Assembly: GCF_002159915.1 (NCBI RefSeq)
Contig: NZ_NFJP01000001.1
Span: 1-64,000, forward strand
Length of the DNA: 64,000 nucleotides
Direction: 5' to 3'
DNA from: Gordonibacter sp. An230
GTDB taxonomy: Bacteria > Actinomycetota > Coriobacteriia > Coriobacteriales > Eggerthellaceae
Made by a program: the position numbers and the translations under genes. The notes beneath the pieces were generated by a model, which saw only the letters and a list, made by a program, of their open reading frames with translations, was not told the DNA's origin and did not search any database. Of this stretch, positions 16,883-26,707 are shown piece by piece (the first letter of the stretch is position 1; each line of letters opens with the position of its first letter).

Positions 16883-17918
16883 ATCCCTAACAGCTGTGAA
16901 AAGCCGAGGCTTTGGTTCCTCCTTCCATACCCCTTCTTTGAATTTCGCCTTCCGTTCCTTCCCTATCTTTCGCCTTTGCCGTGCGCTCAACTTCCTCGCA
17001 ACTCGTACCAGCTCCGCCCTTGACCAAGGGCCTCAGCTCGCATCCAAATCAAACTTCGCTCTCATTCCGGTCTCAACTCCGCTTCTTCGGCATTCCTCTT
17101 CAAATCCTCCCGTCCTTCCCATACGCTACGCGGCACATCTTGCGAAACAGCCTTCTTCTTTTCGATCGTAACCAACCCTTTGGGTATCAGCGCCCTCTCG
17201 AGCACGGCATTGAATATGCAGCAGCCACTCCACCACACCTGCACCGCCCTGCACATTGGCCCATCGCAGACACTCGTGCCTCGCTAACGACCGTACCGGC
17301 GAGCACGTGCCCATACGGTGAAACAGAACCTTTGGAGAAGCGAATGGTCATCAATGCGCGCAGGAACGTCCGCTTCTTTCTTCGCTTCTGCCCTCGCTCT
17401 GCTCGCCTGTTCGCAAAAAGCCGTCAAATCGCATGTCAACTGTCCTTTACTCCAAAAAACTGCCAGGAACATCCGCACAAACGCTATGCTCAAACGCCTA
17501 TTCCCACCTGTCTTTCACATGCGTCCATGAGAGTCTGTTTGTCCTTCGCCCATGGAGCCACAATCGATGGACACAAGGCGGAATCGAAATACCTCCAAGC
17601 ATCACAGCATCAACACGCAACGCTTTGTCATCCTGCCCGTGCGGTATCGTATGGCATTGAGCTGCAATTCGCACAGCATCGCGCCTCACCTGCGCAAGAA
17701 TGCCGCATCTCGCACCCATCATCGGCTTGCCGTATCTCACTTCCAGGAACAATCATCATGTGCACCGAGCGTTTTTACTTTTCATTGCGTTGATAGACCG
17801 CTTCCCGCGTGATAGCTTGAGCATCAAGGTGCGCACAGCGCGCAAACCATGCGCATGAAATTGACCGTTTAGAACCGCAATGACATGGAAGCAAATGCAG
17901 CGGAGCAAAGGTGATGAC

Positions 17919-18611
17919 ATGGACAATCAGAGTACGATAACACCTGGTCACATGAATAGGAGCGCCCGTTTCGACACTTTCATCTTCGACCTTGATGGCA
18001 CGCTGCTTGATACGCTGCCAGATCTTGTGGAACTCACCAATGCGACGCTGCGAGAGTGCGGCTACCCCGAACGTACGCAGCTCGAGATACTTAGTTTCGT
18101 TGGGAATGGCGTGAAAGCCCTTATGTACCAAGCGGTTCCCGAAGATGCCGACATTGATGACGTGGAACACGCGATGAAACGGTGGAAAGACCTCTATCCA
18201 ATATACGGACATCGCTTCACCAGAGCTTATGACGGCATTCCCGATACCATCGCAGCTCTCAAAAAGGGTGGTGCCAAGCTCGCCGTGCTCTCCAATAAAT
18301 TCGATGGTGCTGTGCGCGAGATCGTTGACGCCTACCTGCCCGGATTGTTCTCCGTCGCCCATGGAGAATGCGCCGATTTTCCGCGCAAGCCCGACCCCGC
18401 AGGTCTTTTGCGTACTATCGACGAGCTCGGATCCACCAAGGAAAGAACGGCTTACATAGGCGACTCGACGGGAGATGTGAAGGCATCACGTAATGCCGGA
18501 GTGTACTCCATCAGTGTGACATGGGGATACCACACCGAAGAACAGCTGATCAACGCTGAACCCGATTTGATCATCCATCATTCAACCGAACTGCTCCAAT
18601 TCCTCAAATAA
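17919..18611 (+). CDS. gph: HAD-family phosphatase, phosphoglycolate phosphatase type
   Basis: A 230-residue haloacid-dehalogenase enzyme. Motif I is FDLDGTLLDT with the nucleophilic aspartate, motif II is LAVLSNKFD, motif III is FPRKPDPAG, and motif IV is YIGDSTGDVKASRNAG. The helical cap follows motif I, as in Gph/PGP proteins. The substrate is probably phosphoglycolate or a similar small phosphate ester, inferred from the family only. ATG 17919 is chosen because AAAGGTG precedes it; two in-frame ATGs upstream are possible but poorer. A strong terminator follows directly. The gene stands alone between the gene-free stretch and the convergent DUF5679 gene. Confidence 0.85.
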   Translation: MDNQSTITPGHMNRSARFDTFIFDLDGTLLDTLPDLVELTNATLRECGYPERTQLEILSFVGNGVKALMYQAVPEDADIDDVEHAMKRWKDLYPIYGHRFTRAYDGIPDTIAALKKGGAKLAVLSNKFDGAVREIVDAYLPGLFSVAHGECADFPRKPDPAGLLRTIDELGSTKERTAYIGDSTGDVKASRNAGVYSISVTWGYHTEEQLINAEPDLIIHHSTELLQFLK

Positions 18612-18615
18612 TAAC

Positions 18616-18645
18616 AACGGCCCCGGGTTGAACCCGGGGCCGTTT
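18616..18645 (+). terminator. Intrinsic terminator after gph
   Basis: AACGGCCCCGGGTT and AACCCGGGGCCGTT form a perfect stem with a very short loop, followed by a T-rich stretch. The symmetry would let it also stop the convergent small gene at 18669. Confidence 0.85.
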
Positions 18646-18668
18646 CGTCTTTGATCGAAAACCCAACG

Positions 18669-18818
18669 CTACTTCGCAGCACCGATACGGCAGATGGTGG
18701 TGCCGCAATCAGGACATTTGCCCTTCGTGATGGGCTTACCGTTTTTCGTCGTGCTCTCGACGGGATCCTTCATAACCTTCTTGGCTTTGCACTTCACGCA
18801 ATATGCTTCGATAGCCAT
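18669..18818 (-). CDS. Small zinc-ribbon protein, DUF5679 type
   Basis: A 49-residue protein with two cysteine pairs, CVKC (residues 7-10) and CPDC (35-38), followed by GTTICRIG. It begins MAIEAYCVKC. The pattern is that of the DUF5679 family of short zinc ribbons, frequent in Actinobacteria and Chloroflexi. Function is unknown; nucleic-acid binding is plausible. It is convergent with gph and shares its terminator. Confidence 0.8.
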   Translation of the reverse strand: MAIEAYCVKCKAKKVMKDPVESTTKNGKPITKGKCPDCGTTICRIGAAK

Positions 18819-18942
18819 GGCTGCTAAAACACCTCTCTGCTTCTGTCTAATAGGATGGCACGCTACATTTGATGCAGACGCGCATACAAAAAACCATTAT
18901 ACGATAGCTTCAATGACGCTTATCGAGCGCAGCTGCATCCTG

Positions 18943-21900
18943 CTATATATTCTTCAACAACTCCATAACAAAGTTTGCGCTTTTCTCGAGTTTATCCTCT
19001 TCCACGTTCTCGAGCACATCGTCAGCTTGCGCGAAGTATGCCGGCTTGCCTCCGTGCATGCCCACCAGGTGCATGGCTTGATACCCGTGCTTCATCGCAT
19101 ACGAAGCTGAGCTGTCCATCCAAGGAAGCTGAGTGCTGCCCACATCAAGTCCCGTGGCCTGAGAAGCCTTCCTCACGTAGCGCTTCATCCGAGAAGACGT
19201 TTTAACTGTACGATATTGGCCTTCAAGTTCCACCATGCACAGATCGCCCGCACCAAGCCCGTCGAGATCAATGATTATCGAACCTCGCAGATCTTGCTGA
19301 TGCTCGGTCAGAAACGCGCGCATTCCTCCATTTTGAGAAAGCTCCGAACCAAGAGCGACAAACCACACCTCTGTGTTGATATCGGGATTACGGAACTGAT
19401 AAATGTGTTCGATCTCCTCGGAGACGTCCTGGTCGTGACGCTCTGCCGCCGCGGCAGACTCTTCGGCAACGCGTTCCGAATCTAGCTCGGCGCGCTCCAT
19501 GCGCCGCGGAGAGAACGCGCCGCCATTCCACGAACGGCCGCCCGAATCGCGGTTCCGTCCACCAAGGTCGCTCTCGTCGTACTCCCCATACTCGTCGTGT
19601 TGGACGTACTGATCGCCCTCGCCATACCCATCGCCAACGGCACGATCCTCATACTCGTCGAACTCATCGCCAGAGAAATCATCTTGGATTTCCATCTGCG
19701 CGGTCGCATCTTCGCGGAAGCTCTCCCAACCTCCCCGCTCTGCTCCCACAGTACGGGCATCGAACGATTCGTCCACATCGAGCCATTCTTGAGGGGTTGG
19801 TTCTTCTTCGTCCTTCTTGCGTCGGAAGCGATCGAACAAACGACGTATGCGCGACTTGGGCATCTCTACATACCCCGGGCCAGCAAACGCGCCCGTCTCC
19901 GTGTAATTCTCCTCATACGCCGAATCGTCTGCATCGTCCACGTAGATATCCTCAGGGTCGACGTTCTGGAGCAGCTCGTCCCCTATGGGGGCAAAAGCAC
20001 CCGTAGCACCGGCCGGCGCAAACGATCCGGCGGCGCTCACGCTCGAGCGACCTTCCTCTTCAACGCGGGCGATTGAACCTGAAAGAGAGGGGAGCATCGA
20101 GCGTAATCCCGATTTCTTTCCATGTTTGGCAGCCGCCGTCACATCTTCAGCTGGAGGCTCTACCGTGCCTGAGGCTCCCAGATCAATCGCGGGAAGCATG
20201 GAAAGCAGGCTTTTCGCAGCCGTCTTGCCAGAAGATTCCGCCTCGGCCAACGGAGCTCGTTGCTTTGGAAGCTCCGTGATGGGAGCCAACTTGCCCGACA
20301 GCCCGATATCCGGAAGCACAATGGGACGGCGAGAACCTCTCTCGCTGGCGGAAGAAACCGCTGCTTCCGTCGTTTCTACAGGAGCGGAGCAGACGTCATC
20401 ATTTGTCGGAGGCACAGAATCGGGCTGAAAATCAATGCGCCCGCTATCACCGATGGGAACGGCAGTCACGTCAACGCGGTTGTCGGTTCTCTGCTCGTCC
20501 TGCACAGCGGATTGAGCCTCTTTCTGCACCTTTCGAGGATCGAGGAACGACGGCAGTGGAAGATCATCGACAGGGGGAACGTCATCCAAGTTGAAACTGC
20601 TCACATCGATCGGAGGCATAGCCGTCGTGGAGAGCGGATCGACTTCGGATTCGGAAGCGGGGGACGAGGGATTCTCCGTCGAAACAGGGTGTGAGGGGAC
20701 GGCAACCTCTTGAGACTCGGCAGGGTGCGGATCGGACGCATCATCGTGCGCAAACGACCATTGAGGAGCTTGCACCTCCCGATCATCAACCCGCCCCTCA
20801 TCAGATGCACGGCTTGCATCCTCTTCGGCAACCGGGTTCGCCCCTGCAAAATGCCCGGCGCTTTCGCTCGATGCCGCATCGAGAGCGCTCGCATAGCGAG
20901 ACCTTTGCACGGGCTTATCGACACCTCGCGGTTTCTTCGCTTTCTCCTGCGCCTTCTTGAACCAATCCGGTACGCCTCCGGTCGAACGAGGTGTCTCGTC
21001 GCCTGCGGAAACGGCTGGCTCGCCGACCACTGACTCTTCCGCCATGGAGACCGGCCCTTCCGAACCTTCATCCAGTCGATGTGCAGCCTCAGCATTGGCG
21101 AGAGCCGCCTGCATCGTCTCAGCCGGAAGAGAGCTGAACGCTTCCCGCGTCTCGTCGTGCAACGCCCGAATGTCCTCAGCTGTGGGCTCGGGCACAGGAG
21201 GCTCCTTCACCTGCACGAGGTTCTGCGAGATGTCAACCGCCGCAACACCGCTCACCGGCTTACCCGAAAGCGCTGCAATAGCGGCCTTAGCAGCAGCGAG
21301 ACGCTCTTCGGGAGTTTGAGGAACCATCTCGGGAGGCTTCACGTTCGAAGCCTCGTACACAAGCTGCGCCCCTTCAGGAACGAACCCGCCTGCCCGCGCG
21401 GCTTCCGCTCCGTGAATCTCCACGTCGTCGCGCTCTGCCAGCTCGGCCTCGCTCACGCGACCACGGCCAACGCGGCGGGCAACTTCCAGCAACACAGCCG
21501 TGCCGGAAGCGTTGCAGTTCGCCCCTTCATTGTAGGGAGCCGCTTTATGGAGTACCGCCACCACAAGCGGAAGCGCGATGGAGACAAGCGCAATGACGAT
21601 TAATGCGAGCAGCGTCGCATCGAGGGCACCCTCGGCATTCGGAAACGCGACAACACGCATGATCAGCAGAATCGGCAAGAGAACCATAGCGCCGAACGTC
21701 GCCCACTGCAAAATCCGCAATGCCGGAAGAACCGGACTGGCAAGCTCTGTCCGAACCTTACCCGTATCGTAGCGCGCCACCAGAATCACTTTGCGCCGAC
21801 GAGTTCCTCCCGTCTGGGCAGAATATCCGGGCTCGTACTTCGCGACGACGTTTTGGCTGACGCCGCGCACAAAGATCTTCGACAACACCGGGCGGTCGAA

Positions 21901-22194
21901 CACTTCAGCTGCGAACAAAGCCACCGCAACGAGGGTCACCACAATTGCTGCCACTCCGAACATGGGAACGAACAAGGACAGCAGCCCGAACACGAAGGAG
22001 AGAGAGCAACACACGACTTTTGGCGCCTCTGCGCTAGGGGCGCCACTGAAATCTTCGATGACGGCAGAAAGGCCAGCTTCTTTCTGCATTTGCTCAGTAA
22101 GATACAACGCCGTTTGCTGTTCCTCTTCGGTCCCAGCGGGACGAGGGCCGATCTCCTGGGACAGATATGCGACGTGTTCCATTGGCTCAGGCAT
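18943..22194 (-). CDS. Large membrane protein with a split, catalytically degenerate M28-peptidase fold
   Basis: A 1083-residue protein. The N terminus (YLSQEIGPRPAGTEEEQQTA) and the segments VILVARYDTGK (136-146) and GANCNASGTAVLLEVARR (224-241) match M28 aminopeptidases, as does the C-terminal part from about residue 943 (VWFVALGSEL). The zinc-ligand positions are changed: His to Arg in ARYDT, Asp to Cys in GANCNASG, no GEE pair, and no final His near AYFAQADD. Two or three hydrophobic segments occur at about 60-98 and 160-215. Between about 250 and 925 lies a long acidic, Ser/Pro/Glu-rich region without clear fold. It is probably a membrane-anchored pseudo-peptidase or scaffold; the role is unknown. 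ATG 22194 is the only reasonable start. Confidence 0.7.
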   Translation of the reverse strand: MPEPMEHVAYLSQEIGPRPAGTEEEQQTALYLTEQMQKEAGLSAVIEDFSGAPSAEAPKVVCCSLSFVFGLLSLFVPMFGVAAIVVTLVAVALFAAEVFDRPVLSKIFVRGVSQNVVAKYEPGYSAQTGGTRRRKVILVARYDTGKVRTELASPVLPALRILQWATFGAMVLLPILLIMRVVAFPNAEGALDATLLALIVIALVSIALPLVVAVLHKAAPYNEGANCNASGTAVLLEVARRVGRGRVSEAELAERDDVEIHGAEAARAGGFVPEGAQLVYEASNVKPPEMVPQTPEERLAAAKAAIAALSGKPVSGVAAVDISQNLVQVKEPPVPEPTAEDIRALHDETREAFSSLPAETMQAALANAEAAHRLDEGSEGPVSMAEESVVGEPAVSAGDETPRSTGGVPDWFKKAQEKAKKPRGVDKPVQRSRYASALDAASSESAGHFAGANPVAEEDASRASDEGRVDDREVQAPQWSFAHDDASDPHPAESQEVAVPSHPVSTENPSSPASESEVDPLSTTAMPPIDVSSFNLDDVPPVDDLPLPSFLDPRKVQKEAQSAVQDEQRTDNRVDVTAVPIGDSGRIDFQPDSVPPTNDDVCSAPVETTEAAVSSASERGSRRPIVLPDIGLSGKLAPITELPKQRAPLAEAESSGKTAAKSLLSMLPAIDLGASGTVEPPAEDVTAAAKHGKKSGLRSMLPSLSGSIARVEEEGRSSVSAAGSFAPAGATGAFAPIGDELLQNVDPEDIYVDDADDSAYEENYTETGAFAGPGYVEMPKSRIRRLFDRFRRKKDEEEPTPQEWLDVDESFDARTVGAERGGWESFREDATAQMEIQDDFSGDEFDEYEDRAVGDGYGEGDQYVQHDEYGEYDESDLGGRNRDSGGRSWNGGAFSPRRMERAELDSERVAEESAAAAERHDQDVSEEIEHIYQFRNPDINTEVWFVALGSELSQNGGMRAFLTEHQQDLRGSIIIDLDGLGAGDLCMVELEGQYRTVKTSSRMKRYVRKASQATGLDVGSTQLPWMDSSASYAMKHGYQAMHLVGMHGGKPAYFAQADDVLENVEEDKLEKSANFVMELLKNI

Positions 22195-22251
22195 ATTCTC
22201 TGCCTTTCGTTCCTTGGCTTTTCTTCAAGGCATACATAAAACAAGTATACG

Positions 22252-23610
22252 CTATTTGATCTCCGTACCCAAATAATCACGAATAAAAGCGTCGGCTGCG
22301 CCTGCCTGTAAACGTGCCGTTGAATATGCATTCTCGAACGCGTCGATATCCGATTCGTACGCATCGATCACCGGAGACGAGGGATCGTCGGGGAGGCTCT
22401 TCACATAAGCGGCCGCTTGCGCGTCTGCTGCGTTGTACAAGTCGTTTCCCTTGATCGCTGCAACCTTGTCCTTTGCAAGAATGGCCTCATCGGAAGTGAT
22501 CGCGTATCTAAGAGCCTCTTCGCGCTTGGCAATATAATCTCCGAACATAGAGAAATCAACGCCGTAGAGCGCTTGGGCCTCTTGAAACAATCTTTCGGCC
22601 TCTCCAAAATTCTCAAGCGCCTCGTTCGCTTTATCTATCGATGATCGCACGTTTTCAGGCGTGGTATCCTTCACAAGATCGGACGATTCGCGAGCACTCG
22701 CGTCGGCTGAAAGCAGTTTGTCCCACGCTTCGCGCGCCCTCTCGATCGAGGCATATGCTCTTTCGGCGGCATCGACGATCCGACCCCCTTGGTCGATGAG
22801 AACGTATCGCGCCGATATGGTTTCGATTGCCTGCTGAGCGGCCTCTGCGGCTTTCGATTCACGCAGAGTGGCGGATGCCTCTCGAGCGCGCTCGTCGGCT
22901 CGGTCGAGCTTTTCCTCTATTTCGGACAAGCTCGATTCGACCTCTTCGTACGCATCGGATGAATCGACTGCGAACGGATCGGCGATAAGGTCATCAAGCC
23001 TATTAATCGCCTCGTCTGTTTCTGCAATGAGGCTCAGCGTATCGTTGAGATAGGCAATATTGCTTTGATGTTGCCGATAGCCATCGTAGAGCCACCAGCC
23101 CCCCACGATTACCAGCACCCCGACGATAAGGGAAGTCGCAGTGTAAACCAACAATTTGCTCAGGCGGCGGCGCGCCTTTCTGCGCGCCACCTCTTCTTCG
23201 GGCGTCAACGCTGAACCCTGAGTCGGCTTTTCAGGCAACGGGGCCGCCGACTCCTCAACAGCCTCCGAACCAGCGCTAGGAGCATCCTCGGACACGATAT
23301 CGGAGAGAACCGTACTCACGACATGCGATGGCCGAGGCTCAGAATCTTCAGCTGAAACGAAATCACCAGTCGATAGCGTCAGTCCCTGTTCCTTTGTTGG
23401 CGTGCCTGCCGGTTTCTTCCTTCGAACAGGCAGGGTGAACAGTGAGATGACCCCAAACCGTGGGAGCCGCGCATCACGATTAACCCGCCCTTTTCCATCC
23501 AGAGCATCCTTCGCCGCATCGAGCACGCTGAATGAGATTTCATTCGAAGTGCCCACCGTATGACGCTTGATATGCGCAGCATGGATCAGCTTGTCATTCT
23601 TTTTCTTCAC
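22252..23610 (-). CDS. Single-pass membrane protein with extracytoplasmic coiled coil, unknown function
   Basis: A 452-residue protein starting at GTG 23610, 17 bases after the stop of the exonuclease-helicase gene. Residues 1-160 are cytoplasmic and low in complexity, rich in Glu, Pro and Ser. A basic stop-transfer stretch (RRKARRRLSK) precedes one membrane helix (LVYTATSLIVGVLVIVGGWW). The remaining 270 residues outside are strongly helical with heptad-like runs (SSLSEIEEKLDRADERAREA). I recognise no catalytic domain. An envelope-linked structural or sensing role is possible. It forms a leftward gene pair with the helicase, and the M28-like gene follows 57 bases later. Confidence 0.65.
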   Translation of the reverse strand: MKKKNDKLIHAAHIKRHTVGTSNEISFSVLDAAKDALDGKGRVNRDARLPRFGVISLFTLPVRRKKPAGTPTKEQGLTLSTGDFVSAEDSEPRPSHVVSTVLSDIVSEDAPSAGSEAVEESAAPLPEKPTQGSALTPEEEVARRKARRRLSKLLVYTATSLIVGVLVIVGGWWLYDGYRQHQSNIAYLNDTLSLIAETDEAINRLDDLIADPFAVDSSDAYEEVESSLSEIEEKLDRADERAREASATLRESKAAEAAQQAIETISARYVLIDQGGRIVDAAERAYASIERAREAWDKLLSADASARESSDLVKDTTPENVRSSIDKANEALENFGEAERLFQEAQALYGVDFSMFGDYIAKREEALRYAITSDEAILAKDKVAAIKGNDLYNAADAQAAAYVKSLPDDPSSPVIDAYESDIDAFENAYSTARLQAGAADAFIRDYLGTEIK

Positions 23611-23626
23611 AAGAGCAAGCCTGCCG

Positions 23627-26600
23627 CTATCGGTCGCAACCGCGAGCAAGTTCTTCGACGACAGCCGATGCCGGCAGCACCTTGATCGTCCTACTGGGCA
23701 GTGAATTGAGAAACGCCTTGCCATAGCCTTTCGTCAACAGGCGCTTGTCGGCCAAGATGAGCACGCCCGTGTCGTCGGCCTTTCGAATGAGCCGTCCGGC
23801 GGCCTGTTTCACCTCCAACACGGCAGCGGGCAAGACATAGCGCCTCCACGCTTGGTCGTCGCGCGCGGCGCGCTCGCACGACAAAGGGTCAGTAGGCTTG
23901 GAAAAGGGCAGTTTGGGAATGACCACGCCTTTGAGAGTGGCACCAGGAGCATCGAAGCCCTCCCAGAAACTCTTCAACGCGAAGAGAGACAAGCGCTCGT
24001 CAGCGAGGAAATCGTCACGTAACCCCTTGACTGAGACTCCCCATTTCTGGCACACGAGGCGCAAGTCGTTCTCTTTGAGCTGGGGCTGCACCTCGTCGAA
24101 GCACTTCTCCATCTCTCGACGGTTCGTAAAAAGCGTCAACATCGATCCTTGCTGGGCACGATGAGCATCAACCAACAGCCGCTGCAGAGCGTCCAAATAA
24201 CGAGGATCGCTCGGCTCAGGCATGTCTTCGACCACGTACACGGTCATATGCCCATCGAAGTCATAGCTCGAGTCAAGCCGACATGTTCGACAAGTAGAGA
24301 ATTCGGAGGTGTTAAGTCCAAGCGCACTTTCGAAAGCATCGAAGCTGTCGCCCACGGCCAATGTTGCCGAAGCGAACACCACTGAATGTGTCCGAGCGAA
24401 CAGCGTATCGTTCATCATCTGGCCAACATTGATCAGCAACGCTTCCAACTTTTCGACCATGCGATCTTTCTTACGACTGAGCGTAGCGGCGTATGCATAG
24501 GAATCGTCAGGATGAACGAGTATGATATCCACTGCGTTCACCTGGTTTTTCAATTCCATTGCAAGGGAGGCTATCTCTCGCTGGATTTCAGCTGCACCTT
24601 CAAGTCCCTCAAGGTAGCCAACCAACTCCTGACTCGCCGTCACCAACTTCTCGGCAGCGGAGGACATTGCGCAACCCAGCTCAGAAATGCTGAAAAATGT
24701 CGCACTTTGGCGTATATCAGCATTGATCCACAGCTCGACAGTTTCGTATCCCTTTCCTCTTTTATTCTGATCAAAGAATAAAAGATCTTTCAAATGCTCG
24801 CAAAACTCTCGAGCAGCGTCGACATACTGCGAACCCGCTGCACGCGCTTTCGCAGTGAGCGCGTAAAACAGGGTCGACCCCTCTTTGGCATCTGGTGCTA
24901 CGACACGCCGCTCCGCCCTCACGAACACATTGCGGGATGCCTCGTCGGAACTCACACGATTGACAAGCCGCATAATGTCCTCTGCGGAAAGGGAACATGA
25001 GAACGCGCGCCGTGCTTCGGCTTCCGCGCCGTGAGCCTCATCGACCGTCCAATAGCGAATAGGAGGCAGCAAACCTCCATCTGCGACAAGGTCACAGAAG
25101 AGCAGGCTGTGATTCGTCACTACCACATCGGCCATCTCGGCACGGCGGCGTGCACCGTGAACAAAGCACGACGTCCCGAAATATGGGCATTTCCGACGTA
25201 GGCAGTCACGACTCGTCGTTGTCACCATTCGTCGAGGCAGCACCCGATAATCGATCTTGAGACTGTCCATATCGTCGTACTCTGTTTGCTCGACGAAGGA
25301 AAGCAATGCAGCGAGCGCTGGAGCTTGCGACTGCTCCTTGCCTGCAACAATCTTCATGTGGTCGCCTTCCTCCACAAGGCGACCGATTTTGCGCAGGCAA
25401 GGATAATGAGAAAAACCTTTGAGGGGTGCGTACGTTAATGGAGGGTTATCCGAATCAGCCGCAGCTAAAGCACCTGCTAGAGCGGGCAACTCATGATAAA
25501 CCAACTGATCGAGCAAGGTGTTCGTCTTAGTTGCCACGCCCACAGTAATGCCATTCTTCCTCGCCGTCAGCGCCGAAGGAACAAGATAGGCCATTGACTT
25601 CCCAACACCCGTGCCCGCTTCAACCGTAAGGTTTTCTGAGTTTGCGAATGCCGCCCTCACAGCCTTCGCCATGATAAGCTGCTCTTCACGCGGCTCAAAG
25701 TCCTTATACAGCAATCCCGCCAATCCATCGGGCGAAAATGCTGTGGCGATATCCTCAACCGTAGGAAACTTCAACGCACGGGCAGGATCAGCGGCGATAT
25801 CATCGGCATCAACCTTTGCAGGCCTTTCCAATTTGCCGATACGATCCCTTCGGAGGTTTTTCAGCGAGAACGATTCATCTTCACCTGACCCGTCGAATGT
25901 TTCACGTGAAACATTTCGGCGCCCCTCCTCCGATGCAAACCATTCGAACACTACCTGGGTAGGCCAACGATCAGCAGGAGCGAGACGAGCGATCTCGCGT
26001 ACAAGCGCAGGGGGCATAGCGGCGACGCCAGCTAGCAGAATGCGAAACACCGCACATGTGGCCGCAACATCAGCATCGGCGCGATGCGTCGAAAGGGGCG
26101 CACCAAACGCTCTGACGAGGTCGAGCAGCCTATGAGACTTCAGGCGAGGAACCACAATGCGCGCAAGATCGAGCGAGTCGATCCATATATTTTCAAGCAA
26201 CGGATAACCGCTTGGATGACGAGTGGTGAACGTGCGGTCAAACTCGGCATTGTGAGCGACGATCTTCGAATCGCCTACAAATTCTGCCAAATCAGCCAAA
26301 GCATGATCGGGAGTGGGAGCTGAAGCGACATCGGTATCATGAATATTCGTGAGATGGGCCACCTCTTCAGGTATGGGCTTTCCAGGATTCACGAACGTCA
26401 CAAACCATTCCACGATCTCTCCATGATCCATGCGCGCAGCAGCTATCTGGGTCAGCTCATCGTGATTGAATGAAAACCCTGTCGTTTCCGTATCGAGCAC
26501 GACTATGGACCGGTCGAGCTCGCCAAAATCCAGTTCAGCGGCCAATGCCGGTAAAGACGCGTAACGCGCGCGAATAAGATCGGGCGTTCCGTCGCTTATG

Positions 26601-26644
26601 AAACTTTGCAGGGCATCCTGTCCGGACGCAGCTTGTTTATCCAT
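23627..26644 (-). CDS. dinG: DnaQ-like 3'-5' exonuclease fused to a DinG/XPD-type Fe-S helicase
   Basis: A 1005-residue fusion. Residues 25-190 are a DEDD exonuclease: VVLDTETTGFSFNHDE, VAHNAEFDRTF and HRADADVAATC. The rest is an XPD-like superfamily 2 helicase with Walker A VEAGTGVGKS, DEAH box TVDEAHGAEAE, Fe-S cysteines in CLRK and CLRRKCPYFGTSC, and the C-terminal GRLIRKADDTG. Homologous fusions act in DNA repair and single-strand processing. ATG 26644 is taken as start, behind GGACGG; upstream ATGs at 26668 and 26683 would run into the divergent promoter. A perfect parS lies inside the coding sequence and encodes NVSRETF. Confidence 0.85.
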   Translation of the reverse strand: MDKQAASGQDALQSFISDGTPDLIRARYASLPALAAELDFGELDRSIVVLDTETTGFSFNHDELTQIAAARMDHGEIVEWFVTFVNPGKPIPEEVAHLTNIHDTDVASAPTPDHALADLAEFVGDSKIVAHNAEFDRTFTTRHPSGYPLLENIWIDSLDLARIVVPRLKSHRLLDLVRAFGAPLSTHRADADVAATCAVFRILLAGVAAMPPALVREIARLAPADRWPTQVVFEWFASEEGRRNVSRETFDGSGEDESFSLKNLRRDRIGKLERPAKVDADDIAADPARALKFPTVEDIATAFSPDGLAGLLYKDFEPREEQLIMAKAVRAAFANSENLTVEAGTGVGKSMAYLVPSALTARKNGITVGVATKTNTLLDQLVYHELPALAGALAAADSDNPPLTYAPLKGFSHYPCLRKIGRLVEEGDHMKIVAGKEQSQAPALAALLSFVEQTEYDDMDSLKIDYRVLPRRMVTTTSRDCLRRKCPYFGTSCFVHGARRRAEMADVVVTNHSLLFCDLVADGGLLPPIRYWTVDEAHGAEAEARRAFSCSLSAEDIMRLVNRVSSDEASRNVFVRAERRVVAPDAKEGSTLFYALTAKARAAGSQYVDAAREFCEHLKDLLFFDQNKRGKGYETVELWINADIRQSATFFSISELGCAMSSAAEKLVTASQELVGYLEGLEGAAEIQREIASLAMELKNQVNAVDIILVHPDDSYAYAATLSRKKDRMVEKLEALLINVGQMMNDTLFARTHSVVFASATLAVGDSFDAFESALGLNTSEFSTCRTCRLDSSYDFDGHMTVYVVEDMPEPSDPRYLDALQRLLVDAHRAQQGSMLTLFTNRREMEKCFDEVQPQLKENDLRLVCQKWGVSVKGLRDDFLADERLSLFALKSFWEGFDAPGATLKGVVIPKLPFSKPTDPLSCERAARDDQAWRRYVLPAAVLEVKQAAGRLIRKADDTGVLILADKRLLTKGYGKAFLNSLPSRTIKVLPASAVVEELARGCDR
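25898..25913. promoter_or_regulatory. parS site inside the helicase gene
   Basis: Perfect TGTTTCACGTGAAACA within coding sequence, between the exonuclease and helicase domains, where the protein sequence is probably a tolerant linker. Confidence 0.9.
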
Positions 26645-26707
26645 ACCGTCCAGCCTATCATCTATCATAAAATCGTACAACATCTGTCCATCGTGTCAGG
26701 AGGCCCC

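Larger units (their letters stand above)
16595..17918. other. Long gene-free stretch with two parS sites
   Basis: About 1.3 kb without a convincing gene. Open frames on both strands lack ribosome binding sites and recognisable sequence. The + strand is rich in C and T runs. It holds a near-match and a perfect parS site close to its left end; the rest is unexplained and may be decayed coding sequence. Confidence 0.5.

Noticed and set aside
16981-17793. A 270-codon open frame in the spacer before gph
   Set aside because: The sequence is Ser/Pro/His-rich with no start signal, and overlapping frames of similar length exist on both strands.
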